From the NCBI GenBank assembly GCA_018652955.1, contig JABIBA010000013.1, positions 1 to 55,879 of the forward strand: a stretch of DNA of 55,879 nt, written 5' to 3'. The notes beneath the pieces were generated by a model. That model had not been told where the DNA came from, did not search any database, and saw only the letters and a program-made list of their open reading frames with translations. Positions 24,163-32,377 of the stretch are shown here, piece by piece. The translations under genes and the position numbers were made by a program. The DNA is from Candidatus Peribacter sp. (GTDB lineage Bacteria > Patescibacteriota > Gracilibacteria > Peribacterales > Peribacteraceae). Numbering within the stretch: position 1 is the stretch's first letter; each line of letters opens with the position of its first letter.

Positions 24163-25421
24163 ACTACTCTAGTTACCTCACCACGTACTTCTCGCCCCTC
24201 AAAAGGAGTCCATCGACACATCCCGTGTAAGTCCGCAGCATGAATTTCTTTTTTGACTGTAGCGTCGACAATGACTATGTCTGCTTTTGATCCTTCGACG
24301 ATATCTTCTTTACCGAGACCGAATATTCTATTGGGGTTTTCGAACATCAACTTGTAGATGCGCTCAGGCTTTAGGCGATTGAGCAAGATAGGCAACGATG
24401 TCTCTACTCCTGGTACGCCGCTAGGGGCATCTAGGGGACGACCCTCCTGTTTTTCTGCCAACGTATGTGGTGCATGGTCACTGGCCACACAATCTACAGC
24501 GCCCTCTTCTAAGGCCTGCCAGAGCGCTTCGTTGTCTGCTACGCCTCGCACAGGTGGATTCATCTTACAGAGCGTTCCAAGCTCCTTGTAGTCGTTCGTG
24601 GAAAGTAGGAGATGGTGCGGTGCAACCTCACACGTAACGGGTAGCCCCTCTGCCTTTGCCTTGGTTACAAACTCTAGACCTCGCTTGGAAGTGAGGTGAG
24701 CTACGTGAAACGCAGTGTTATATTTTTTGACGAGTGCGATCGCCTTTTGAATCGACTTGGCTTCGGATTTTACTGGTCGCATTACAGAATGCTCTGCGAT
24801 GTCTTCTGACATGCTGGCAGCCTTTGCTAGTCTATTTATTTCTGGATCTTCACAGTGGGCAATAATTGGAATATTACATTCGGCACACGCGGCAAACACT
24901 TCTTCGATAAGGTCTTCCTCAATTTTTTGGTTTCCTGTGGAATGGTCAAGATAGAGCTTTACTCCACAACATCGCTTTTTAAATGACTGAAGCTCTTCGG
25001 AATTCGATGTCCATAAATCTTTAAGTGTTGCGAGGTGAATGCCCGACGTTACTCCGAAGAAAAATCGAATATCACAATCGGTAATATTTTTTGCACGTCG
25101 TATACAATCACTGAGTGCTGCAACGGTCACCGTTGGAGGATTGGTATTCGGCATGTCGCATACACATGTCACACCACCTGCTCTGGCTGATACTGATTCC
25201 GATTTCATCGTTGCCTTATGCTCAAAACCTGGCTCGCGAAAATGCACATGACAATCGATAAGCCCTGGAAAAATAAGATGCCCTACAGCGTTTATTATTT
25301 CGTCTGCTGTATCTTCTACGACTCCTACTTTTGTAATCACTCCGTCCACTTTTAATATGTCCGCTCGAACAAGTCCGGTTGCAGTAACGATGGAGCCGCC
25401 TTTGATAAGGGTGGAGGTCAT
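24159..25421 (-). CDS. pyrC: Dihydroorotase PyrC (type I)
   Basis: PyrC catalyses the reversible cyclisation of carbamoyl-aspartate to dihydroorotate in pyrimidine synthesis. The amidohydrolase motifs are DCHVHFREPG (56-65, His58 and His60), Lys155 in GVKLYLDHS as a likely bridging Lys, His189 (IAHCED), His242 (AHLTS) and Asp315 in ASDHAPH. Length 420 is typical for the class I (PyrC/AllB-like) enzyme. Its ATG overlaps the TGA of pyrB (ATGA), so the two consecutive enzymes of the pathway are co-translated. Confidence 0.95.
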   Translation of the reverse strand: MTSTLIKGGSIVTATGLVRADILKVDGVITKVGVVEDTADEIINAVGHLIFPGLIDCHVHFREPGFEHKATMKSESVSARAGGVTCVCDMPNTNPPTVTVAALSDCIRRAKNITDCDIRFFFGVTSGIHLATLKDLWTSNSEELQSFKKRCCGVKLYLDHSTGNQKIEEDLIEEVFAACAECNIPIIAHCEDPEINRLAKAASMSEDIAEHSVMRPVKSEAKSIQKAIALVKKYNTAFHVAHLTSKRGLEFVTKAKAEGLPVTCEVAPHHLLLSTNDYKELGTLCKMNPPVRGVADNEALWQALEEGAVDCVASDHAPHTLAEKQEGRPLDAPSGVPGVETSLPILLNRLKPERIYKLMFENPNRIFGLGKEDIVEGSKADIVIVDATVKKEIHAADLHGMCRWTPFEGREVRGEVTRVV

Positions 25422-26335
25422 GCTTGTTTTAGCAGCATAGCAAGTAATGCCATGCGTGCAATCACTCCGTTGCTTGCCTGTCTAAAGTATGCGGCGTTTG
25501 GCAACGCATCAACATCTGTACTGATTTCATTTACGCGCGGTAGTGGGTGCATCACGGTAATGTCTTTGTCCTTAACATGACTACCCTGAAGGATGTAACT
25601 ATCTTTAAGTTTTTCGTATTGAGAACTGTCTGCGAAGCGCTCTTTTTGAATGCGTGTCATGTAGAGCACATCGGAGTCTAATCCATCTTCTAGATTTGAC
25701 GTTGTTGAGTACTTCATTCCTTTTTCATCAAGATACGACGTTACTTTTTCTGGCATTTGTAATGCATCTGGAGCGACAAACGTGAAGGTGATGTCGTTAT
25801 ACAATCCTAGAAGAAAGCTGAGCGAGTGCACCGTGCGTCCGTAGAGCAAATCTCCCACCATGGTGACATTAATTCCGTCGAGTGTGCCGCGCTCTTTGTA
25901 GATGGTTACCATGTCCAAGATTCCCTGTGTTGGATGTTGTCCTGGGCCATCTCCTGCGTTGATAAACGGAACACTGGCGGTCTCTACCGCTAAGTCTGCA
26001 CTTCCTTGTTCTGGGTGTCGCATCACAATAATGTCTGCGTACTGCGATGCCATAGAGATGGTGTCTTGAATCGTTTCACCTTTATAGAGCGAACTAAACT
26101 GAATACCTTCTGCTGTAATTACACTTCCTCCGAGGCGGTGCATAGCTGATTCAAAACTCATTCTGGTGCGCGTACTTGGTTCGTAAAAGAGAGAGGCGAG
26201 TACTTTTCCTTTCAGCAGATCGCTTCCACCGTTGTCTCGTACCTTCTCCATTTCTAATGCCACCTTTAAAATGCCGTCCATATCTTCTCGGGTGAGTTGC
26301 TTAGTGGACGTTAGATGTTGGAAGGAGAGTGGCAT
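25418..26335 (-). CDS. pyrB: Aspartate carbamoyltransferase catalytic subunit PyrB
   Basis: PyrB joins carbamoyl phosphate and aspartate, the first committed step of pyrimidine synthesis. Motifs: carbamoyl-phosphate loop FYEPSTRTR (50-58), SSLYKGE (Lys85), HPTQ (134-137) and MHPLPR near the C-terminus. The 305-residue length from MPLSFQHL is standard. The frame is open to 26368, but the -10 box of the predicted promoter lies inside that extension, so the start at 26335 is preferred. No pyrI regulatory subunit is seen. TGA is the stop, evidence for the standard code. Confidence 0.94.
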   Translation of the reverse strand: MPLSFQHLTSTKQLTREDMDGILKVALEMEKVRDNGGSDLLKGKVLASLFYEPSTRTRMSFESAMHRLGGSVITAEGIQFSSLYKGETIQDTISMASQYADIIVMRHPEQGSADLAVETASVPFINAGDGPGQHPTQGILDMVTIYKERGTLDGINVTMVGDLLYGRTVHSLSFLLGLYNDITFTFVAPDALQMPEKVTSYLDEKGMKYSTTSNLEDGLDSDVLYMTRIQKERFADSSQYEKLKDSYILQGSHVKDKDITVMHPLPRVNEISTDVDALPNAAYFRQASNGVIARMALLAMLLKQA

Positions 26336-26347
26336 CTTCTGCGGCTT

Positions 26348-26375
26348 ATTGTAGTGCAAAAAAGGCATTTGTCCA
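26348..26375 (-). promoter_or_regulatory. Predicted pyrBC promoter
   Basis: Reverse strand: TGGACA (26375-26370), 16-nt spacer, TACAAT (26353-26348). The ATG at 26335 is 12 nt after the box, so the leader is about 5-6 nt. The position fixes the pyrB start. Confidence 0.65.
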
Positions 26376-26401
26376 GCTTTGAGTTCCTGTACACTCTGTC
26401 C

Positions 26402-27850
26402 ATGCCCTCAAAGCAAATCGCCACATCCACCCTCTGGCAGATGGGTAGCCAAATCACCATGGCTGCTCTGTCTATTTTAACCGTGAAGTTTGTTGCGATT
26501 GGACTGACTAAAGAGCTCGCTGGTAACTACAACTCGGCCTACGGATACTTACAACTCTTTGGGATTCTTGCAGACTTTGGACTCTATGCCGTGAGTGTTC
26601 GTGAGGTGAGTAAGGCGAAAGATAAATCCAAAGTGCTGGGAGCATTGATTGTTTTGCGGACGATGATTTTAATCGTGTCACTGGGGGCTGCATTGCTTCT
26701 TGTATGGGCAATGCCACAGTGGAGAGGGACACCACTTCCTATGAGTGTGATGATCGCTTCACTCGTTCCCTTTTTCACATTGCTCGCAGGAATTATTCGC
26801 ACGGTGTTTCAGGTGAACTACAAACTGCAATATGTATTTCTTGCAGAGGTGACACAACGCATTATTACTACAGGACTTATCGGATCGTTTATCGTACTAG
26901 GCGTAAGACAAAGTACAGACCTACAACACTTACACATGATGCTATTTTTTGGTGGCGTCGGTGCGTTTATCCTGTTTGTTATCTCGCTATTTTATGGAAA
27001 TCGATTGATGAAGATTCGTTTAACCGTAGACAAAACATTGATCAAAGATCTTGCAAAAAAAGCAGCACCATTTGGCCTCGCATATTTGTGTCTCGCGTTT
27101 TACCGACAGTTTGATATCACGATGATTGCGATGCTACGCCCCGACTTTGAAATCCAAAATGCCTACTACGGATTCGTCGTGCGTATGGCAGACATGGCAT
27201 TTTTACTCCCAACATTTTTGCTGAACTCCACACTGCCAGTGCTCAGTGAACGTGATAATAATGGCGAAGACACGCGCGCACTTCTTGGAAAAACCTTTAT
27301 GTCGATCATGCTGATTGGCGTAACGGCATTTTTGTTTGCAGCACTGTGGAGCAGACCACTTATTGCACTCCTCACCACGCAGCAATACTTAAGCACTGAG
27401 CTAACACCTGGGTCTGATACTGCGCTGCGATTGGTCTCCATTCCATTCCTTCTAAACGGGGTGATCTTGTACTCCTTCTACGTACTGCTCAATCGTCATG
27501 TGTGGAAACGTCTCACGCTGACACTCTTTGGGGCAGCTATCATCTCTCTAACGCTTAACTTTATACTGATCCCTCTCCATGGATTCGTTGGCGCTGCCTA
27601 CACCTCCATTGTGGTCCACGTACTTCTCGCGGCAGCCCTCCTACCTCAAGCTCTTAAGGAAATGCCCATGCAATTGGATAGAGATTTGATACGAAAATGG
27701 GCGATATTTGGCATGGGGCTAGGGCTAGGACTTGCCTTATTTAAGCCAGTTTTGGTCAATGAGCTGAGTACGGTCATCGGACTCGTAGCAATGACTATAT
27801 TGATGGGAACATTGGGGTGGACATTGCGGTTGCATAAATCACTATTGTAG
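26402..27850 (+). CDS. Polysaccharide/lipid-linked oligosaccharide flippase (MOP superfamily)
   Basis: The 482-residue integral membrane protein has about 12-14 helices. It starts with IATSTLWQMGSQITMAALSILTVKF, the typical first helix of Wzx/RfbX-like flippases, and contains FGLYAVSVREVSK and the late NFILIPLHGFVGAAYTS stretch, characteristic of the family. It probably flips undecaprenyl-linked sugars for surface polysaccharide or glycoprotein. The start was set at 26402 (MPSKQ); the frame is open to 26315 but that part overlaps pyrB and is hydrophilic. No glycosyltransferases are adjacent. Confidence 0.85.
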   Translation: MPSKQIATSTLWQMGSQITMAALSILTVKFVAIGLTKELAGNYNSAYGYLQLFGILADFGLYAVSVREVSKAKDKSKVLGALIVLRTMILIVSLGAALLLVWAMPQWRGTPLPMSVMIASLVPFFTLLAGIIRTVFQVNYKLQYVFLAEVTQRIITTGLIGSFIVLGVRQSTDLQHLHMMLFFGGVGAFILFVISLFYGNRLMKIRLTVDKTLIKDLAKKAAPFGLAYLCLAFYRQFDITMIAMLRPDFEIQNAYYGFVVRMADMAFLLPTFLLNSTLPVLSERDNNGEDTRALLGKTFMSIMLIGVTAFLFAALWSRPLIALLTTQQYLSTELTPGSDTALRLVSIPFLLNGVILYSFYVLLNRHVWKRLTLTLFGAAIISLTLNFILIPLHGFVGAAYTSIVVHVLLAAALLPQALKEMPMQLDRDLIRKWAIFGMGLGLGLALFKPVLVNELSTVIGLVAMTILMGTLGWTLRLHKSLL

Positions 27851-27871
27851 TTTCTCGATATATTCGTAGGA

Positions 27872-27900
27872 TTGGCTTAAATCGCTAAATCTGTTACAAT
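27872..27900 (+). promoter_or_regulatory. Predicted promoter of the FN3-type membrane protein
   Basis: TTGGCT (27872-27877), 17-nt spacer, TGT-TACAAT extended -10 (box 27895-27900). The ATG at 27911 is 10 nt after the box, giving a leader of about 4 nt. Confidence 0.65.
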
Positions 27901-27910
27901 ATATAGATTT

Positions 27911-29335
27911 ATGAAAACAAAACTAAAACTCATCTGCACACTGACAGCGCTTGCCCTAACGGGGAACGTATTTGCGCAAAGTGCACCATCAGCTGTGGAA
28001 GGCGTCGAGGCTACTGCAAGCAATGGTGAAGTGTCTGTTCAGTGGGACGCAGTAACATCGGACCCTATCGATTACTACCGTGTGTATTACAGTGGTGAAT
28101 CTATTTTGGATAACGCAGGACTCTACGATGACTTTGAAGTAACCGAAGGAGACGAAACGACACTGACATTCTTGCCACCACAAAGTACTGGTGATTTGTA
28201 TATCGCTGTTATCGCCGTCGCACAGAATGGATTGGAAAGTGATTTCTTTACTGCTGAGGCTCGCATCGAACTTGATGCAGTTGAGGCGCTCCCTACTGGA
28301 GTGTTTAAGGATTACGATGAAGACAAAGCTCCAGAGGAGCAACAGCCTACAGACACCCCGCCTGTACAGCAGGTTGGAGGAGCGACTGCGAGACTCTTAA
28401 AAGGAACCGTAGCGTCTCCTACTTCACTACTGATTGAATTCTCCGCATCGATGACTGTAGAAGCATCTCGTGCTCCAGAAGGACTAAAGATTGAAGGTCC
28501 TGGGGGAACAACGTTACAAATTAAAAACATTACGATTGAAGCAAAATCCATTACGATCACCACAGAAGCACAAGAACGCGGAGTGGTATACAACGTTCAG
28601 TTTAGCGAGCCTTTTGAAGGACGTGCAGGTCAGCTGCTTGATACAGAAGATCGCAGCGTACTACTCACCGGACATGCAGATGGTAAAGACCCAACACCAG
28701 CTGCTCCACCCTCAAGAGTGAGCGACCCGTTAGCGCCACCCGATTTGCAAGACATTACAATTGTGCCAGAACTTCAAGCGAATGGTGCTTACAGTGTGAC
28801 ACTCCAGTGGACTGTCGATAACACACCTGGCGACCTCTACGGTATCGTCGCCTACCAGACACGTGACGGACAAAACTTTGGCCAGCCAAATCTCCTTCCT
28901 ATTGACGTAGGAGGCGTGCAACTTGCGGATGTTACCCCTGGATTCTTTGGTATCTATCTTCAGACGGTAAATTCATACGGATACGTTTCCCCTGGTGTAT
29001 TCCAATACGTCAATCTGCCACAGTACATTCCTGGTTACGGATTTTATGGTGACCTGACATTCGGCAGCATGAATGCTGGTGATGACGTGAACTTTGAAGA
29101 GACCGAAGAGGCAACAGGTCCACAGGAAGACATCGCTACGCTAAGCGCTATTTCTGATGAAACTGTTACGCAGCCTCTCGAAGGAGTAGATCACTCTGCA
29201 GCATTTGATGAATCGAACTTGTCATTCAATTGGAGGTTAATTTTCCTCATCGCAAGCGCCGTTGCTGTACTGGTAATTTTGATTGTTGGATACATAGCCC
29301 TCACATCAAAAACAAATAGTTCTGTAGGGGTGTAG
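27911..29335 (+). CDS. Exported, C-terminally anchored protein with fibronectin type III-like domains
   Basis: The 474-residue protein has a signal peptide (MKTKLKLICTLTALALTGNVFA, cut after FA). Residues 26-120 look like an FN3 domain (VEGVEATASNGEVSVQWDAV... YYRVYY...). A Pro/Glu/Gln-rich linker follows, then a beta-rich domain at about 155-255 (SPTSLLIEFSASMTV) and a second FN3-like domain at about 275-375. One transmembrane helix near the C-terminus (about 445-468) is followed by a short tail. It is probably a cell-surface binding protein. No exact family recognised. It is followed by a heptanucleotide repeat. Confidence 0.7.
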   Translation: MKTKLKLICTLTALALTGNVFAQSAPSAVEGVEATASNGEVSVQWDAVTSDPIDYYRVYYSGESILDNAGLYDDFEVTEGDETTLTFLPPQSTGDLYIAVIAVAQNGLESDFFTAEARIELDAVEALPTGVFKDYDEDKAPEEQQPTDTPPVQQVGGATARLLKGTVASPTSLLIEFSASMTVEASRAPEGLKIEGPGGTTLQIKNITIEAKSITITTEAQERGVVYNVQFSEPFEGRAGQLLDTEDRSVLLTGHADGKDPTPAAPPSRVSDPLAPPDLQDITIVPELQANGAYSVTLQWTVDNTPGDLYGIVAYQTRDGQNFGQPNLLPIDVGGVQLADVTPGFFGIYLQTVNSYGYVSPGVFQYVNLPQYIPGYGFYGDLTFGSMNAGDDVNFEETEEATGPQEDIATLSAISDETVTQPLEGVDHSAAFDESNLSFNWRLIFLIASAVAVLVILIVGYIALTSKTNSSVGV

Positions 29336-29381
29336 AACTGAAGATTGCTCTTAGGTATGCACAGAATGCATGATTGCTTTT

Positions 29382-29423
29382 TAGTGATTCGTGATTCGTG
29401 ATTGGTAATTTGTGATTCTTGAT
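29382..29423 (+). repeat. Heptanucleotide tandem repeat (TNGTGAT)x6
   Basis: Six consecutive heptads: TAGTGAT, TCGTGAT, TCGTGAT, TGGTAAT, TTGTGAT, TCTTGAT, then a partial TAGT. It is in the 102-nt gap before the ComEC-like gene. The same heptad family appears inside tsaC (45749-45776), so it looks like a dispersed short tandem repeat. Confidence 0.8.
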
Positions 29424-29437
29424 TAGTATGAAACGCT

Positions 29438-30244
29438 ATGGGAAAAACATTTGTAATAACGGTTGGTTTGATGGCGATGGTGATGGTGCTCGTGCGCGAG
29501 ATTGCGCTGTTGCCCGATGGAAAACTTCACCTACATCTTCTTGATGTTGGGCAGGGTGATGCAGTCCTCCTTGTGGCTCCTTCGGGTGCACAGATTTTAA
29601 TAGATGGTGGACCTGACCTTTCTACTCTTTCTCATCTTGATGCGCTTATGCCATTTTTGGATCGCACAATAGATCTCCTCGTTATCACTCACCCCGATGC
29701 CGACCACATCAGTGCGCTGCCTGATGTACTAAGGCGGTATGACGTCGCGCAGGTACTGATGACAGGGGCAGAGCACTCGTCTGGAAGGTACGATGCACTG
29801 CGAGCAGAGATTGCTGACAGTTCAATTCCTGTTATCCACCCTGACCCTGCAATAGACATTGTTATAGGGAGTGTCGTGCTGGACATCGTGTGGCCTACCC
29901 CGTTGTACACCGGCTCTTCGAACGACCAATCGATTGTCCTGCGAGTACTCTACAAAGAACATAGTATTTTGCTAACAGGTGACATAGAAGAAGATGCCGA
30001 GAATGCGATACTGGCTAGTGGAGCAAATATAGAATCTGATATTTTGAAAGTGGCGCATCACGGAAGCCGCACGTCATCGTCTACAGGATTTTTACTCGCG
30101 GTGGATCCTGATCTTGGATTGATCTCTGCTGGACGCGATAACCGCTTTGGTCATCCGCATGAAGATGTGAGTAGTCGCTTCATACATTTCTCCATACCCA
30201 TAAAGACCACTGCCCGAGAAGGGGTGATCTCTATGAAATTTTAA
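29438..30244 (+). CDS. ComEC-like metallo-beta-lactamase-fold protein, membrane-anchored
   Basis: The 268-residue protein has an N-terminal hydrophobic helix (about 4-20), then LHLHLLDVGQGDAVLLVAP and THPDADH (84-90; His85, Asp89, His90), followed by LLTGDIEEDAE, LKVAHHGSRTSSS and a final SAGRDNRFGHPH. This matches the ComEC C-terminal nuclease-like domain, here without the ComEC channel. In competence it may degrade the non-transported DNA strand. Alternatively it is one of the small secreted MBL-fold nucleases found widely. It stands alone between a heptad repeat and a convergent gene. Confidence 0.85.
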   Translation: MGKTFVITVGLMAMVMVLVREIALLPDGKLHLHLLDVGQGDAVLLVAPSGAQILIDGGPDLSTLSHLDALMPFLDRTIDLLVITHPDADHISALPDVLRRYDVAQVLMTGAEHSSGRYDALRAEIADSSIPVIHPDPAIDIVIGSVVLDIVWPTPLYTGSSNDQSIVLRVLYKEHSILLTGDIEEDAENAILASGANIESDILKVAHHGSRTSSSTGFLLAVDPDLGLISAGRDNRFGHPHEDVSSRFIHFSIPIKTTAREGVISMKF

Positions 30245-30248
30245 GCGC

Positions 30249-30551
30249 TTATTTTACTTCTCCGATCCAGCTTGGCCAATCTGTTGTATCAACGTTTGGC
30301 GTTGCCTCTACTTCTTTGATGAGCTCTGCAAATCCACCAGTCTTAATAAGGCTAAGAGGAAGGTACTTTGCCTGCATTGTAGGGCGAAGCTTGTACGTCT
30401 CATAAAGGCTATCGACACGGCCAATCCAGCGAGGCCAACCGTTAGCATCTCTATCGGTGTATCGGTATGGAGCAGCTTCTACTGCAGGGGCAGCAGGAAC
30501 AGATCCGAGAAGTAGGGCGAGTGCCACGAGGGCGAAAACAGCGTTTTTCAT
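30249..30551 (-). CDS. Small exported protein with two WPxWIGxV motifs
   Basis: The 100-residue protein has a signal peptide (MKNAVFALVALALLLGSVPAAPAVEA, likely cut near AEA). The mature part begins YRYTDRDANGWPRWIGRVDS and ends DTTDWPSWIGEVK, so the WPxWIGxV motif is present twice, with a helical segment between. The start at 30551 was chosen because the signal peptide begins there; a frame is open to 30584. No family recognised. It is convergent with the ComEC-like gene (4 nt between stops). Confidence 0.65.
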   Translation of the reverse strand: MKNAVFALVALALLLGSVPAAPAVEAAPYRYTDRDANGWPRWIGRVDSLYETYKLRPTMQAKYLPLSLIKTGGFAELIKEVEATPNVDTTDWPSWIGEVK

Positions 30552-30647
30552 AAGTAAGAGTGGAATTAGTGTATGAATGTACAAAAGAAAGCAGCTGTTG
30601 CATAGGCACTAAAGGACTATTTCTCTATAAATGTAGAGTTGACATAT

Positions 30648-30678
30648 TTGAAATATGAGTCAGAATATACTGTAGAAT
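30648..30678 (+). promoter_or_regulatory. Possible promoter of the nucleotidyltransferase gene
   Basis: TTGAAA (30648-30653), 19-nt spacer, TAGAAT (30673-30678), 10 nt before the ATG at 30689. A TTGACA at 30639-30644 is also near but spaced 21 nt from TATACT. The exact boxes are uncertain. Confidence 0.35.
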
Positions 30679-30688
30679 ACCCACTCAG

Positions 30689-31978
30689 ATGAATACCTTC
30701 CTTCTCCTCGCCGGCCGCAGTACACGTTTTTGGCCACTCACTGAAAAGACGCTTTTCCCGATATGCGGGAAGACGCTCCTTGAGCACCAAGTAGATCGCT
30801 TACGAGCAGGGGGCTGTGAGAATATTATTCTTGTTGGAGGAGCACATAACCTTGATGAGGCTCGGCAGGCTTTCCCGGATCTTCCGACTGTAGAACAAGA
30901 GAATCTAGAACTTGGCATGCGCGGAGCAGTGCTCAGTATTCTTAAGGAGTATGGATCTGACCCTCTTATGATCGTTGGTGGGAATGATGTTATCGAACCA
31001 AGGGCATACAAAGAGCTGATCGCTTCAGAGGGTGACGGGGCGATACTTGCCTACAAAGTAACGCAGTACTTCCCTGGAGGATATCTTTCTATTGATGGTG
31101 ACCGCGTCACAGGGATAGTCGAGAAGCCAGGTGAAGGAAACGAACCATCAGACGCCATCAACATTGTTGCGCATGTTCACCGAGACCCAGCAGCGTTAAG
31201 TGAAGCACTGGGAGACGTCGACGAATCTACCGATGATGGATACGAGCAAGCGCTCGCAAAACTTTTTACAACAAAGGAATACAAAGCTGTTTCCTACGAT
31301 GGTATGTGGCAAGCAGTAAAATATCCATGGCACCTCATCGATCTGTGTGAAGTGTTGCTCGAAGAAATAACCGAAGGACGCACTGACCCGACTGCAGAGA
31401 TTCATCCGACAGCTGAGATTGTTGGAAATGTGATTATTGATGCAGGCGCACGCATCATGCATAACGCAGTAGTGCGTGGACCTGCATACATTGGAAAGAA
31501 TACGATTGTTGCGAACAATGCCTTAGTGCGTAACTCCAGTGTGGGTGATGACTCAGTCGTGGGATACAACACCGAGGTGAAGGCATCAGTATTGCACAGC
31601 AATGTGTGGACACATATGAACTACGTTGGTGAGAGTGTTATCGGTAGCAATGTCAGTATTGGTGGTGGAACTATTACAGGAAACTTACGACTTGATGAGG
31701 GTGAAGTAATTTCTATAGTAAAGAATGAAAAGATTGGAACGGGTCGCACAAAATTTGGAACAGTGATTGGAAACAATGCGCGCATTGGTATTCATGTCAG
31801 TACGAATCCTGGTGTAAAAATTGGTGCAGGAACTTTTGTAAGTAGTAAGACTTTAATCAGCGAAGATATTGAAGATGAGAAATTTGTCACAACAAAAAAT
31901 GGTGAATTACACATCCGAGAAAATCGCACAAAGTCTTCCACACCCGCAGACCGCGAAGTCTTTAGAAAGAAGTTATAA
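30689..31978 (+). CDS. GlmU-like sugar-1-phosphate nucleotidyltransferase with LbH domain
   Basis: The 429-residue protein has an N-terminal nucleotidyltransferase domain with LLLAGRSTRFWPLTEK (a variant of GxGTRxxPLTxxxPK), VGGNDV and IVEKPG. From about 235 there is a left-handed beta-helix made of hexapeptide repeats: PTAEIHPTAEIVGNVIIDAG, VRGPAYIGKN and IGSNVSIGGGT. The arrangement resembles GlmU and archaeal bifunctional sugar-1-phosphate enzymes, which transfer a nucleotide to a sugar phosphate and may acetylate it. The sugar is not known. It lies directly upstream of the origin region, on the plus strand, and ends in a long-loop terminator. Confidence 0.85.
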   Translation: MNTFLLLAGRSTRFWPLTEKTLFPICGKTLLEHQVDRLRAGGCENIILVGGAHNLDEARQAFPDLPTVEQENLELGMRGAVLSILKEYGSDPLMIVGGNDVIEPRAYKELIASEGDGAILAYKVTQYFPGGYLSIDGDRVTGIVEKPGEGNEPSDAINIVAHVHRDPAALSEALGDVDESTDDGYEQALAKLFTTKEYKAVSYDGMWQAVKYPWHLIDLCEVLLEEITEGRTDPTAEIHPTAEIVGNVIIDAGARIMHNAVVRGPAYIGKNTIVANNALVRNSSVGDDSVVGYNTEVKASVLHSNVWTHMNYVGESVIGSNVSIGGGTITGNLRLDEGEVISIVKNEKIGTGRTKFGTVIGNNARIGIHVSTNPGVKIGAGTFVSSKTLISEDIEDEKFVTTKNGELHIRENRTKSSTPADREVFRKKL

Positions 31979-31990
31979 ATTTAAATTGAT

Positions 31991-32032
31991 AGAGGTTATT
32001 CAGAGTAGATTACGGCACTTGAACCTCTTTTT
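31991..32032 (+). terminator. Intrinsic terminator after the nucleotidyltransferase gene
   Basis: A 7-bp stem AGAGGTT (31991-31997) / AACCTCT (32022-32028) with a 24-nt loop, followed by TTTTT. The loop is long but the stem and T-run are good. Confidence 0.5.
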
Positions 32033-32044
32033 AGTATAAAAAAG

Positions 32045-32346
32045 TTATCCACATAAGAGTGTGGATATTGTGGATACCCCTTTGTACACACCTGAAAATA
32101 CTTTTCCACATACGTTTTAATTATTTGGCTTACCTTAGGGCTCTAAAGGTGTTTCTTATAGGGTCCTAACCCTACCCCTTAGTTGTCCACGAGTTATCCA
32201 CAGTGTCTCCACAGGAGTTTCCACAGGGCAGATCGCTCTGCATAGCCATCTGTAAACTATAATTGCTTAGGTTTGCTGAATCTATCCACAGGATTGCACT
32301 ATAAAAATTCTCTTTGAAAAACCCCTTACTATTACTACTATTTTTA
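32045..32346 (+). other. Predicted chromosomal origin of replication (oriC)
   Basis: The 399-nt non-coding gap upstream of dnaN holds a cluster of DnaA boxes. Perfect TTATCCACA occurs at 32045-32053 and 32194-32202. Near-matches are ATATCCACA (reverse, 32068-32060), GTATCCACA (reverse, 32077-32069), TTTTCCACA (32102-32110), TTGTCCACG (32183-32191), GTTTCCACA (32217-32225) and CTATCCACA (32282-32290). After a CCCC cluster (32322-32325) the plus strand reads TTA CTA TTA CTA CTA TTT TTA (32326-32346). The complementary strand read 3'-5' is AAT GAT AAT GAT GAT AAA AAT, the DnaA-trio form. AT-rich sequence continues to dnaN. dnaA itself is not in the window. Confidence 0.8.
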
Positions 32347-32377
32347 ATTACTATCTATCTCCTATTCTTATAGACAT

